From contig DAOVDL010000008.1 in assembly GCA_030669485.1 (NCBI GenBank), positions 1 through 10,691 on the forward strand: a stretch of 10,691 nucleotides of DNA, read 5' to 3'. The notes below the pieces were generated by a model that had not been told where the DNA came from, searched no databases, and was given only the letters and a program-made list of their open reading frames with translations. Within the stretch, counting starts at the first letter, position 1. Each line of letters begins with the position of its first letter. Position numbers and translations under genes: made by a program. This document shows positions 1 to 5,162 of the stretch, in pieces. This stretch comes from Candidatus Bathyarchaeota archaeon. GTDB taxonomy: Archaea > Thermoproteota > Bathyarchaeia > Hecatellales > Hecatellaceae.

Positions 1-66
1 GAGAACCGCAGCTATATAGAGAAGTTGGCTGAGAAGCTATGGAGCCTAAGATACGGTGGGAAGTGA
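1..66 (+). CDS. C-terminal end of an unidentified protein (5' end outside window)
   Basis: Frame 1 is open from the window edge and ends at the TGA at 64-66, giving a 21-residue tail that reads ENRSYIEKLAEKLWSLRYGG followed by K. The tail is amphipathic and rich in Lys, Glu and aromatic residues, like a normal cytoplasmic C-terminus. The RtcA-type gene begins 4 nt after the stop, so the two are probably co-transcribed and translationally linked. I do not recognise the family from so short a piece. Confidence 0.6.
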   Translation, partial: ENRSYIEKLAEKLWSLRYGGK

Positions 67-70
67 GGAT

Positions 71-1105
71 ATGTTAGAGATAGATGGCGGCGAGAAAAGC
101 GGTAGCGGAACCATACTCCGGATGGCTACTGCCCTAGCATGTATTCGCGGAGAGGAGCTTCACATCTACAATATAAGGAAGCGTAGAAGCCGCCCTGGCC
201 TTAGACCGCAACATCTGGAAGCCGTTCTCACAGCTGCGAAGCTCTGCCGAGCCGATGTTCAAGGGGCTGCTGTAGGTTCCCTTGACCTTCGGTTCAAACC
301 CCATCGCATACTCGGAGGTGAGATTACGGCGGAGATAGGGACAGCGGGAAGTATCCCCATGCTGGTTATGACAATTCTGCCCATCTGCGCCTTCGCTGAC
401 CAGAGGGTGAAGGTTCATGTGACCAAGGGCGGAACTGATGTTCTCCACTCTCCAACGATCCATTACCTCCAAAGGGTTCTCCTTCCAACTCTGAGGAAGA
501 TGGGTCTTAATGCAACTTTGAAGGTTCAAAAGTTTGGCTACTACCCCGTTGGAATGGGGGAAGCAACCCTTGAAGCTGAGCCCTGTCATAATCTCAGGCC
601 TTTGAGACTTGAGGAATGGAGGCACGTGGAGAAGATGCGCGGCATCTCGGTCTGCACATTTCTGAAAGAGCAACATGTTGCTGACAGGCAAGCTAGAGAG
701 GCGGAGAAGAGGCTTGGGGCTGAAGGCTATAAAGCAGAGGTAGAGGTTCTCTACGACGAGTCTAATCCCCTTCAGAAGGGCAGTTCCATAGTCCTCTGGG
801 CTGAAACTGACAGTGGTGTGCTGTTGGGCGGTGATTCTATAGGTGAGCCTCGAAAGACCAGTGAGAGGGTGGGACAAGAGGCCGCGGAGGCTCTCCTAAA
901 GGAGTTGAGGGCAGGTGCCACAGCAGACACGCATCTCGCAGATATGCTTGTTCCGTATATAGCTCTGGCCGAGGGCTACTCTACCTACACAACCCGAGCG
1001 ATGACAGGGCATCTTGAGACTAACATCTGGTTAGCGGAGAAGATTCTTGGAGTGCAGTTTGAGGTTAAGAAGAGCAATGGCCTCTACAGAGTGGAGAAAA
1101 AGTAG
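71..1105 (+). CDS. rtcA: RNA 3'-terminal phosphate cyclase (RtcA/RCL family), divergent subtype
   Basis: RtcA enzymes use ATP to turn an RNA 3'-phosphate into a 2',3'-cyclic phosphate through a covalent histidine-AMP intermediate. The 344-residue protein has the usual family length (about 340) and opens with MLEIDG, like archaeal RtcA. Family signatures visible are GLRPQHL (about residues 44-50), a GGT segment near residue 120, RGIS near residue 190, and DTHLADMLVPYIALAEG near the C-terminus, whose His288 should be the adenylated nucleophile. I chose the ATG at 71 over an in-frame GTG at 56: the family starts at this point, the GTG lies inside the upstream gene, and GGTGGG at 55-60 is suitably placed as a ribosome-binding site. 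The odd part is the N-terminal loop. Where I recall GEGGGQILR in E. coli and most archaeal enzymes, this protein has KSGSGTILR, lacking the Glu and Gln. It could therefore be a paralogous subfamily with altered substrate or chemistry. Family assignment is firm; exact activity is inferred. Confidence 0.88.
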   Translation: MLEIDGGEKSGSGTILRMATALACIRGEELHIYNIRKRRSRPGLRPQHLEAVLTAAKLCRADVQGAAVGSLDLRFKPHRILGGEITAEIGTAGSIPMLVMTILPICAFADQRVKVHVTKGGTDVLHSPTIHYLQRVLLPTLRKMGLNATLKVQKFGYYPVGMGEATLEAEPCHNLRPLRLEEWRHVEKMRGISVCTFLKEQHVADRQAREAEKRLGAEGYKAEVEVLYDESNPLQKGSSIVLWAETDSGVLLGGDSIGEPRKTSERVGQEAAEALLKELRAGATADTHLADMLVPYIALAEGYSTYTTRAMTGHLETNIWLAEKILGVQFEVKKSNGLYRVEKK

Positions 1106-1258
1106 TTTTGTTGATAAAGTTTACACAAAATCTTTGATGGATAGACGTATGTATTCATAAAATTTGTGATAGTGAACCAAGTATTTTATGGCTACATATT
1201 CGCTTTTAACTAGAAAACGACATTTCTTCACCTGCAAAAGCTAATTAAAAACATCACT

Positions 1259-1266
1259 CTATAATG
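1259..1266 (+). promoter_or_regulatory. Candidate TATA box of the antiporter gene
   Basis: CTATAATG lies about 50 nt before the TTG start. A transcript beginning roughly 25 nt downstream would have a leader of about 28 nt. The whole spacer 1106-1315 is AT-rich and has other TATA-like words (for example TTAAAAAC at 1245-1252), so the choice is uncertain. I see no other gene in this spacer. Confidence 0.3.
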
Positions 1267-1315
1267 TGTTTAAACAGCTACTTATCCAATACATTTGAAG
1301 CCTAGGTGTTGAGGG

Positions 1316-2584
1316 TTGTATAGTATACCTGCTATCTTTGGACTTGTAGGTGTAACCATACTCATAGGGTTCCTCGGCACCCGTCTCTTCAAGCGAACCG
1401 GTATACCTGAGCTTGTTCCCATCTTGGTGTTGGGGCTTCTCATAGGTCCAGTGCTCGGGCTGGTTGAGGCGGAGCCTCTCATAGATTTAGCACCTGCTTT
1501 CGGTGCCATAGCCTTGGTTATAATTCTCTTCAACGCGGGTCTGAACTTAGACCTCTACAGGGTTTTGAAGCAGATACCTCGTGCCACTCTCTTGGCGGTG
1601 ATGGGCTTCGTGCTCAGTGTACTTGTCACCGCGGGGTTCGCCAATTTATTTCTAGAGCTTTCAATTTACAGGAGTCTTCTCTTGGGGTGTATCCTCGGGG
1701 GCAGTAGCTCAATAATAGTTCTTCCGATAGTTCAGGCCCTGAAAGTAGATAAGAAGATCCAGACTATCCTGAGCCTTGAATCTACCCTGACTGATATCTT
1801 CGTAGTGGTTATGGCATTAATCGTCATAGAGTTCATTATCGGCGGCGCCATGGATATTACTTCAACATTCCAGATAATCGCCAGCCGCTTCTCCGTGGGC
1901 ATTATCTTGGGATTAGTAATTGGTCTGTTATGGCTTTCAGTCTTCCCAGCGATAAGAAGGGATCCCTATCGTTACACAGCTACCCTCTTCGTTGCCTTCT
2001 TAGTCTACGCGGTCTCTGAGTTTCTCGGTGGGAGCGGGCCTCTCTCAACGTTGATCTTCGGCATCATCCTCGGCAACGGCCCCTCCATAAGTGAGATGCT
2101 GAAACTGAAGAGGGAGATAGTTATCGGCTCCGATGTTCTCATTTTTCACTCGGAGTTCTCCTTCCTGGTAAGATCCTTCTTCTTTGTCTACATCGGTATA
2201 ATCTCCTCTATACGAGATCCATTCCTTATAATCTTCGGAGTTATAATCTCGGTTCTCCTTCTGAACGTGAGACTAGTTGCCTCCTACGTATCGTCGTTGA
2301 GAAGCAGTTTGAAGAAGTACAGGCTACTGACGACGGCGATGCTGCCTAGGGGGCTTGCCACTGCCGCCCTCTGCACTCTTCCCGTCGGCTTGGGGATCGC
2401 TGGAACCGAATCCTTCCCAGACATAGGCTTCGTAGTTATCTTAACGACGACAATGATCTCCGTGGCTGGAACCGTATTTTTAAAGAGAAGCAGAAATGTC
2501 CTTGGGTGGCGCTCCTCCGAATATCTTGAAGAGGAGAGTGCCGACGACTTCATAGGCGAGGATGAGAACCACGACCGCCTTTGA
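1316..2584 (+). CDS. Na+/H+ (cation:proton) antiporter, CPA superfamily membrane protein
   Basis: A 422-residue polytopic membrane protein with about 11-13 hydrophobic segments, matching the Na_H_exchanger fold, which swaps cytoplasmic Na+ or K+ for external protons. The core transport signatures are visible: GGSSSIIVLP in the fourth-to-fifth helix region (about residues 127-137), ESTLTD at residues 155-160 with Asp160 as the expected ion-binding aspartate, and LPRGLATAAL with Arg345 near the C-terminal helices, as in NhaP-type (CPA1) proteins. The acidic tail (EEESADDFIGEDE) is probably cytoplasmic, and no TrkA-N regulatory domain follows. The start is a TTG. An in-frame TGA lies six bases upstream and the next Met is near residue 94, inside a membrane segment. 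GGTG at 1305-1308 may serve as ribosome-binding site. The gene stands alone in a long AT-rich spacer, so I infer a single-gene transcript. Substrate ion cannot be told from sequence. Confidence 0.85.
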   Translation: MYSIPAIFGLVGVTILIGFLGTRLFKRTGIPELVPILVLGLLIGPVLGLVEAEPLIDLAPAFGAIALVIILFNAGLNLDLYRVLKQIPRATLLAVMGFVLSVLVTAGFANLFLELSIYRSLLLGCILGGSSSIIVLPIVQALKVDKKIQTILSLESTLTDIFVVVMALIVIEFIIGGAMDITSTFQIIASRFSVGIILGLVIGLLWLSVFPAIRRDPYRYTATLFVAFLVYAVSEFLGGSGPLSTLIFGIILGNGPSISEMLKLKREIVIGSDVLIFHSEFSFLVRSFFFVYIGIISSIRDPFLIIFGVIISVLLLNVRLVASYVSSLRSSLKKYRLLTTAMLPRGLATAALCTLPVGLGIAGTESFPDIGFVVILTTTMISVAGTVFLKRSRNVLGWRSSEYLEEESADDFIGEDENHDRL

Positions 2585-2681
2585 TCCAAGAGGCTAAAGC
2601 AGCAACCCTTGCTGTGTCCTCAACCAACTCTGCAACATCGTAGGCTTCATCCTACTCTGAGACGCCTTTTGTTTTCCATCC

Positions 2682-2942
2682 TTAAACGGCTTTAGCGATA
2701 AGCTGAATTTTTTCCTTCCTGCTCTTCCTCTTTATTTGGCGTTCTCTCCTCATCGCTTCTCTTCTGCTTCTCAGTCTCTCGCTATAGACCAATATTGTTG
2801 GCAGTCTAGCCTTGGTAAATCTGGATCCTACGCCTTTATTGTGGGCTTTAATCCTCTTTTCCAGATTTACCGTATATCCCGTGTAAAGTTCCCCAGTTGA
2901 GCATCGAAGCATATATACGTAATAGCCCTTCAATCGATTCAT
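2682..2942 (-). CDS. Small GIY-YIG domain protein (YhbQ/UPF0213-like nuclease)
   Basis: This 86-residue protein is a stand-alone GIY-YIG domain. The variant motif is YYVYMLRC at residues 7-14 followed by LYTGYT at about 19-24, then the conserved Arg in NLEKRIKAHNKG, and the metal-binding Glu in RRERQIKR near residue 67. Length and layout match the UPF0213/YhbQ group, related to the SLX1 and UvrC nuclease domains. Some members cut branched or damaged DNA, but the cellular role in archaea is poorly defined. The ATG at 2942-2940 is preceded by GAGAGG about 11 nt upstream. On the minus strand the gene follows the probable RNase P RNA. A TATA-like GTTTTATA around 3000-3007 lies between them, so separate transcription is likely. 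No start better supported than this ATG is visible. Confidence 0.85.
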   Translation of the reverse strand: MNRLKGYYVYMLRCSTGELYTGYTVNLEKRIKAHNKGVGSRFTKARLPTILVYSERLRSRREAMRRERQIKRKSRKEKIQLIAKAV

Positions 2943-2999
2943 CTTGCGTTAGCCTCTCTGGAGACGATTAAATGTCATTTCTGTATGATAGCAGTCCTG

Positions 3000-3007
3000 T
3001 ATAAAAC
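3000..3007 (-). promoter_or_regulatory. Candidate TATA box of the GIY-YIG gene
   Basis: Read on the minus strand this is GTTTTATA, about 60 nt before the ATG of the GIY-YIG gene, giving a predicted leader of about 35 nt. It sits just after the T-run that probably ends the RNase P RNA, which fits a new transcription start. Confidence 0.35.
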
Positions 3008-3047
3008 TTGGTAAATGGTAGAAAGATAACTTTCCGTTTCAATTCAG

Positions 3048-3052
3048 AAAAA
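3048..3052 (-). terminator. T-run terminator of the probable RNase P RNA
   Basis: The minus strand reads CTTATCTTTTTCTG directly after the terminal stem of the RNA. Archaeal RNA polymerase commonly terminates at such short T-runs. It lies about 10 nt beyond the last paired base of the terminal helix. Confidence 0.45.
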
Positions 3053-3060
3053 GATAAGCG

Positions 3061-3432
3061 TGACCGCCTGTGGGTCCAAGTCGAGAGTTCCTATCAGCGC
3101 TCTACCCGTTTCCCGTTCCGCTGTTAGGTGCTCTTTTCCGTCTATCCCAACCTTCACCCGGGCAACTCCCCACCCGGGGTTTCGAGCCCATTCCCCCAGA
3201 TCGAGACTACGAGGGTGCGTTTTGAACGGACAGCACAGGTCTCAGCAGATGAGGCGGACCCCATCAACCTCGGCATGCAACTTGGCTTACCCGACAGCCA
3301 CGTAACCTACTATAATGGGCTTGTAGCATTTGGATTTATCGAACTTCCCTATGTAAAAAGGAGTTCAGCTCCGAGGGAAGCTCCAACCCCGATTTACAAA
3401 TTCATGTATTTATGAGATAGTACCCTCGGTCT
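3061..3432 (-). ncRNA. rnpB: Probable RNase P RNA (catalytic RNA for tRNA 5'-end maturation)
   Basis: This GC-rich block lies between AT-rich spacers, with a minus-strand TATA box upstream and a T-run downstream. Its folding order matches RNase P RNA. The ends pair (GACCG, 3431-3427, with CGGUC, 3066-3062) as P1. GGGU (3425-3422) pairs with ACCC (3075-3072) as P2. A strong P3-like hairpin occupies 3390-3360. The core P4 helix forms between AAGUUCGA (3346-3339) and UCGACUU (3084-3078) and leaves one unpaired U, the universally bulged uridine of P4. The 5' strand sits in AUAGGGAAGUUCGA, resembling the conserved GAGGAAAGUCCG region. The 3' strand follows AUAGGAACU, resembling ACAGAA. CGGGUAG, as in the E. 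coli RNA, occurs about 20 nt before that. A stable hairpin with a UCCG loop (3265-3248) resembles P12. The length of about 370 nt suits the family. I do not see the SRP core GGAAGG/AGCAGC, so SRP RNA is unlikely. End points are good to a few bases. Confidence 0.75.
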
Positions 3433-3449
3433 CCCCTATATGAGCTGTG

Positions 3450-3457
3450 TTTATATA
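3450..3457 (-). promoter_or_regulatory. TATA box of the RNase P RNA gene (possibly bidirectional)
   Basis: The minus strand reads TATATAAA, a near-ideal archaeal TATA box. The centre is about 24 nt before the predicted RNA start near 3430. Because the core TATATA is symmetric, it could also drive plus-strand transcription starting near 3480, where the 10-bp periodic block begins. Confidence 0.6.
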
Positions 3458-3480
3458 CAGAGTGCGAAGGGTGAGACCTA

Positions 3481-3600
3481 CGGATAATCGTGGATAATGA
3501 GGTTAGGGGTGTCTCAACTTAGGGCCATTGGGGACAATGTAGAACATTTTGAGACAACTGGCGACAAAGCGGGTTCATGGTGGACAATGGTGACCAAGGA
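3481..3600. repeat. Degenerate direct repeats in 10-bp phase (consensus GGACAAT)
   Basis: Twelve consecutive 10-bp units can be drawn in which positions 2-8 drift around GGACAAT. Exact copies start at 3532 and 3582, and GGATAAT copies start at 3482 and 3492. GACAA occurs at 3533, 3553, 3563 and 3583, always in the same 10-bp register. CATTGGGGACAATG (3526-3539) and CATGGTGGACAATG (3576-3589) are 12/14 identical and exactly 50 bp apart. Some units (3502, 3512) match poorly. The first long copy can also fold as CATTG-GGGA-CAATG inside a 7-bp outer stem, GTCTCAA (3511-3517) with TTGAGAC (3549-3555). The function is unknown. Confidence 0.5.
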
Positions 3601-4151
3601 AGCCTGCAATCCTGTTAAGATCTGATTTACCCTCCTTTCAGAGAAAAGTGTCTTCAAAATTTACGTAAAGGTGAAAAATAAGCATCGCTCCGAAAGTATC
3701 TAGATAAGATCCACAGTAAAAATAGGGTGGGGTTAATATCCACCTCAGCCTCAAGAATATGTTAGTTTATATTTTTCTAGGTATTGAAACAAATTTGTTA
3801 CATTTTCTGCACATGTAACGTACAGAGCCGAAATCACTTGAGAAGACTGGAATTACACTGTGACAATAAGGGCATTTTATTGAAGTTTTCAATTTCTCCC
3901 CTAAACAACAAGACTCGTTGCCTTGAGATAAACATACCGCCGTGAAATATTTTCTGTGGAAAATGGAGGTACTATAGGTAGATGGGGCTGTAAAACTTGG
4001 ATTTCAACTTTTATAGCTGTAGCTTATCTGAATAACTCGGTATTGATGTTCCATCTAAAATTTCGATGTGATGGTTGAGGATGTTTAAGCTGTAAGGTCA
4101 GTAAACTAAACTTAAAACTTATCTTGCTTAAAGAAAGGTTGGAGAGGCTGT
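3601..4151. other. Gene-free AT-rich spacer
   Basis: I see no credible reading frame on either strand: stops are frequent and no frame has codon structure. Apart from the palindrome cluster near 3788-3819, it contains GGTGG (3726-3730) facing CCACC (3740-3744) across 9 nt, and GTTTA (4083-4087) facing TAAAC (4102-4106). A box-C-like GTGATGG near 4066 has no convincing partner D box. A small RNA cannot be excluded. Confidence 0.5.
3788..3819. repeat. Palindrome cluster, possible operator
   Basis: AACAAATTTGTT (3788-3799) is a perfect 12-bp palindrome. Overlapping its end, GTTACAT (3797-3803) and ATGTAAC (3813-3819) form a perfect 7-bp inverted repeat with a 9-nt spacer. Such geometry fits a dimeric winged-helix regulator, but no gene start is near, so the target is unclear. 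Confidence 0.4.
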
Positions 4152-4346
4152 ATGGGTGAAGTATATAAGCCTGAGGCCGTCGCTCGGAAGAAGATGAGAA
4201 TACCCGACATTCATCCTCAAACCCCGCCGGCTCCGCCTCCTATGCCTCCAACTTTGGAGGATGTGTCCAGAGAGGTTCAGGAGTTGAGGGAAGAGATCAT
4301 GAGGATCAAGCGTGCATTGGAGAGGCAGGGCATATTAGTGGATTGA
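4152..4346 (+). CDS. Small hypothetical protein: basic head, proline hinge, C-terminal coiled coil
   Basis: This is a 64-residue protein of no family I recognise. The first 20 residues are polar and basic (VARKKMR). Residues 23-34 form a proline hinge (TPPAPPPMPP region). Residues 35-60 carry a heptad-like helix (LEDVSREVQELREEIMRIKR) typical of a dimeric coiled coil. There is no signal peptide or membrane segment, so it should be cytoplasmic. GGAGAGG at 4141-4147 is a good ribosome-binding site just upstream of the ATG, which argues that it is a real gene despite its size. A weak TATA-like CTTAAAACTT lies at 4111-4120. It is flanked by non-coding DNA on both sides and appears monocistronic. 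It could be an oligomerising adaptor or a subunit tail, but nothing in the sequence shows which. Confidence 0.6.
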   Translation: MGEVYKPEAVARKKMRIPDIHPQTPPAPPPMPPTLEDVSREVQELREEIMRIKRALERQGILVD

Positions 4347-4354
4347 CCTGTCAG

Positions 4355-4518
4355 CTGTCTACAACTCTGTTGAGTAATCTGAGTTGGTTGAGGTTCAGCG
4401 CTGTAGCTGCAGACAGTGAAAGATAGTGTTACTTTTGGTTAGTGGAAACCGTGGTTGTAGATGCCTCTCAGAGGTTTGGGTAAGCCGCAGCCGCCTCCCC
4501 CTTAAACCCAGCAAAACC
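4355..4518 (+). other. Non-coding stretch with two strong hairpin regions
   Basis: CTGTCT (4355-4360) pairs with AGACAG (4411-4416), enclosing CAACTC (4362-4367) paired with GAGTTG (4381-4386). Further on, GGTTT-GGGT-AAG (4473-4484) pairs with CTT-ACCC-AAACC (4501-4518), interrupted by an AA bulge and a one-sided AGCA bulge, with a 16-nt loop. Between them is CCTC-TCA-GAGG (4464-4474). No reading frame is present. It may be a small structured RNA or the processed 3' end of the upstream gene; the pairs are also possible on the other strand. Confidence 0.35.
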
Positions 4519-4554
4519 AAAACACATCACCTACCATGAATAATAACCAATAGA

Positions 4555-4564
4555 TTTTTAATAA
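4555..4564 (+). promoter_or_regulatory. TATA box of the initiator tRNA gene
   Basis: TTTTTAATAA is centred about 26 nt before the first base of the tRNA, the standard spacing for archaeal promoters. It suggests transcription starts at or very near the mature 5' end. Confidence 0.5.
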
Positions 4565-4625
4565 AGCAAAAGCAATCTCTCTATCAGCGGGGTGGGGTAG
4601 CCAGGTTTAACCCGCGGGGCTCATA

Positions 4626-4652
4626 GGAGAGCTCCTTTGAAATCTCTGGGAG
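4626..4652 (+). other. tRNA intron 1 (position 37/38, 27 nt)
   Basis: A GAGA (4627-4630)/TCTC (4643-4646) helix closes a 12-nt loop. The central 4-bp helix joins exon bases 4620-4623 to intron bases 4647-4650, including one G-U pair. Three-nucleotide bulges at each side contain the two splice sites, a textbook bulge-helix-bulge. Confidence 0.9.
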
Positions 4653-4674
4653 ACCCCGAGATCCATGGTTCAAA

Positions 4675-4693
4675 AGAGTATTACCTCTGAAAA
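4675..4693 (+). other. tRNA intron 2 in the T loop (position 59/60, 19 nt)
   Basis: Exon bases TTCA (4669-4672) pair perfectly with intron bases TGAA (4688-4691), flanked by 3-nt A-rich bulges. A GAG (4676-4678)/CTC (4685-4687) helix closes a 6-nt loop. T-loop introns are known in some archaea, mostly of the TACK group, and usually accompany a splicing endonuclease with broad substrate range. Confidence 0.88.
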
Positions 4694-4718
4694 TCCATGC
4701 CCCGCTACCATCACCTAA

Positions 4719-4722
4719 TTTT
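4719..4722 (+). terminator. Short T-run after the tRNA
   Basis: TTTT begins 9 nt after the encoded CCA in an AT-rich, gene-free spacer. This is weak but plausible as a termination site for the tRNA transcript. Confidence 0.25.
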
Positions 4723-4898
4723 CACTACCTAAATAATCACATATTGACCGCGCCGCTGTAACTGGCAGAGACATGAACGCCTCAACTGGAGAGTGCACTC
4801 GTAAAAATCGTTAAATCCTAGGCATCCCTTAAGAACTATTATCCTAGATTAAATGTTGATATTGGCATATAGAATAGCAGTTCAGAGGGTTTCAGGCT

Positions 4899-5138
4899 TT
4901 GGGAAGAAGGCGAAAGAAGGTAGTTAAGGTATACAAGAGGAGCTTGCCCAAGTTCTTTATCTGTCCAAGGTGCGGAGGGCACTCCATCGAGATTAATGTA
5001 GATAAGGATGCAGAACAGGCGTCCGTTAAGTGTAGCCTATGCGGCCTAAAAGCAACGATTCCCGCGTCCCAACAAATAGAGCCTGTAGACCTCTACTGCA
5101 AGTTCAGCGACCTATTCCACTCAAAGCAGCAGACCTAG
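4899..5138 (+). CDS. Elf1-like zinc-ribbon transcription elongation factor
   Basis: This 79-residue protein matches the Elf1/ELOF1 family of elongation factors that bind RNA polymerase on chromatin in eukaryotes; archaeal versions are assumed to act on the archaeal polymerase. It has the basic N-terminal tail (MGRRRKKVVKVYKR), a four-cysteine zinc ribbon (C22-P-R-C25 and C45-S-L-C48), and the diagnostic EPVDLY motif at residues 61-66 followed by the C-terminal helix. The start is TTG at 4899. It gives exactly the MGRRR start shared with eukaryotic homologues, and no ATG lies upstream in frame nearby; GAGGG at 4885-4889 is the likely ribosome-binding site. DP2 begins 24 nt after the stop, so the two are probably one transcript. 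The usual length for the family is about 80 residues, so the gene looks intact. Confidence 0.88.
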   Translation: MGRRRKKVVKVYKRSLPKFFICPRCGGHSIEINVDKDAEQASVKCSLCGLKATIPASQQIEPVDLYCKFSDLFHSKQQT

Positions 5139-5162
5139 CAACCAACGGAACGGAAACACAAT

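Larger units (their letters stand above)
4586..4710 (+). tRNA. Initiator tRNA-Met (CAU) with two introns and encoded CCA
   Basis: After removing two introns the sequence folds as a 79-nt initiator tRNA. The acceptor stem is AGCGGGG with CCCCGCT, including the A1-U72 pair. The D stem is GGGT/ACCC. The anticodon stem is CGGGG/CCCCG with the three consecutive G-C pairs typical of initiators. The anticodon CAT is at 4622-4624. The T stem is CATGG/CCATG, and A73 plus CCA is encoded at 4707-4710. Intron 1 (4626-4652, 27 nt) sits at the canonical 37/38 site. Intron 2 (4675-4693, 19 nt) sits at 59/60 in the T loop. Both form bulge-helix-bulge motifs for the archaeal splicing endonuclease: CUCA with UGGG and bulges UA|G and AG|A; UUCA with UGAA and bulges AA|A and AA|U. 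The T-loop intron boundaries are ambiguous by sequence alone, but only this register gives a proper motif. Confidence 0.95.

Noticed and set aside
134..877. Long minus-strand open frame opposite the RtcA gene
   Set aside because: It is a mirror of a well-supported family gene, with Ser/Leu/Cys-rich composition and no recognisable domain.
3060..3415. Two overlapping plus-strand open frames (3060-3305, 3128-3415) as protein genes
   Set aside because: They lie opposite the probable RNase P RNA, lack ribosome-binding sites, overlap in different frames, and their openness is explained by the high GC content of the structured RNA.
3061..3432. SRP (7S) RNA as identity of the structured minus-strand RNA
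   Set aside because: The conserved SRP core with GGAAGG and AGCAGC is absent, whereas P4-like pairing with a bulged U is present.
4066..4106. C/D box RNA around GTGATGG
   Set aside because: Box C has a mismatch and no box D is found at suitable distance.
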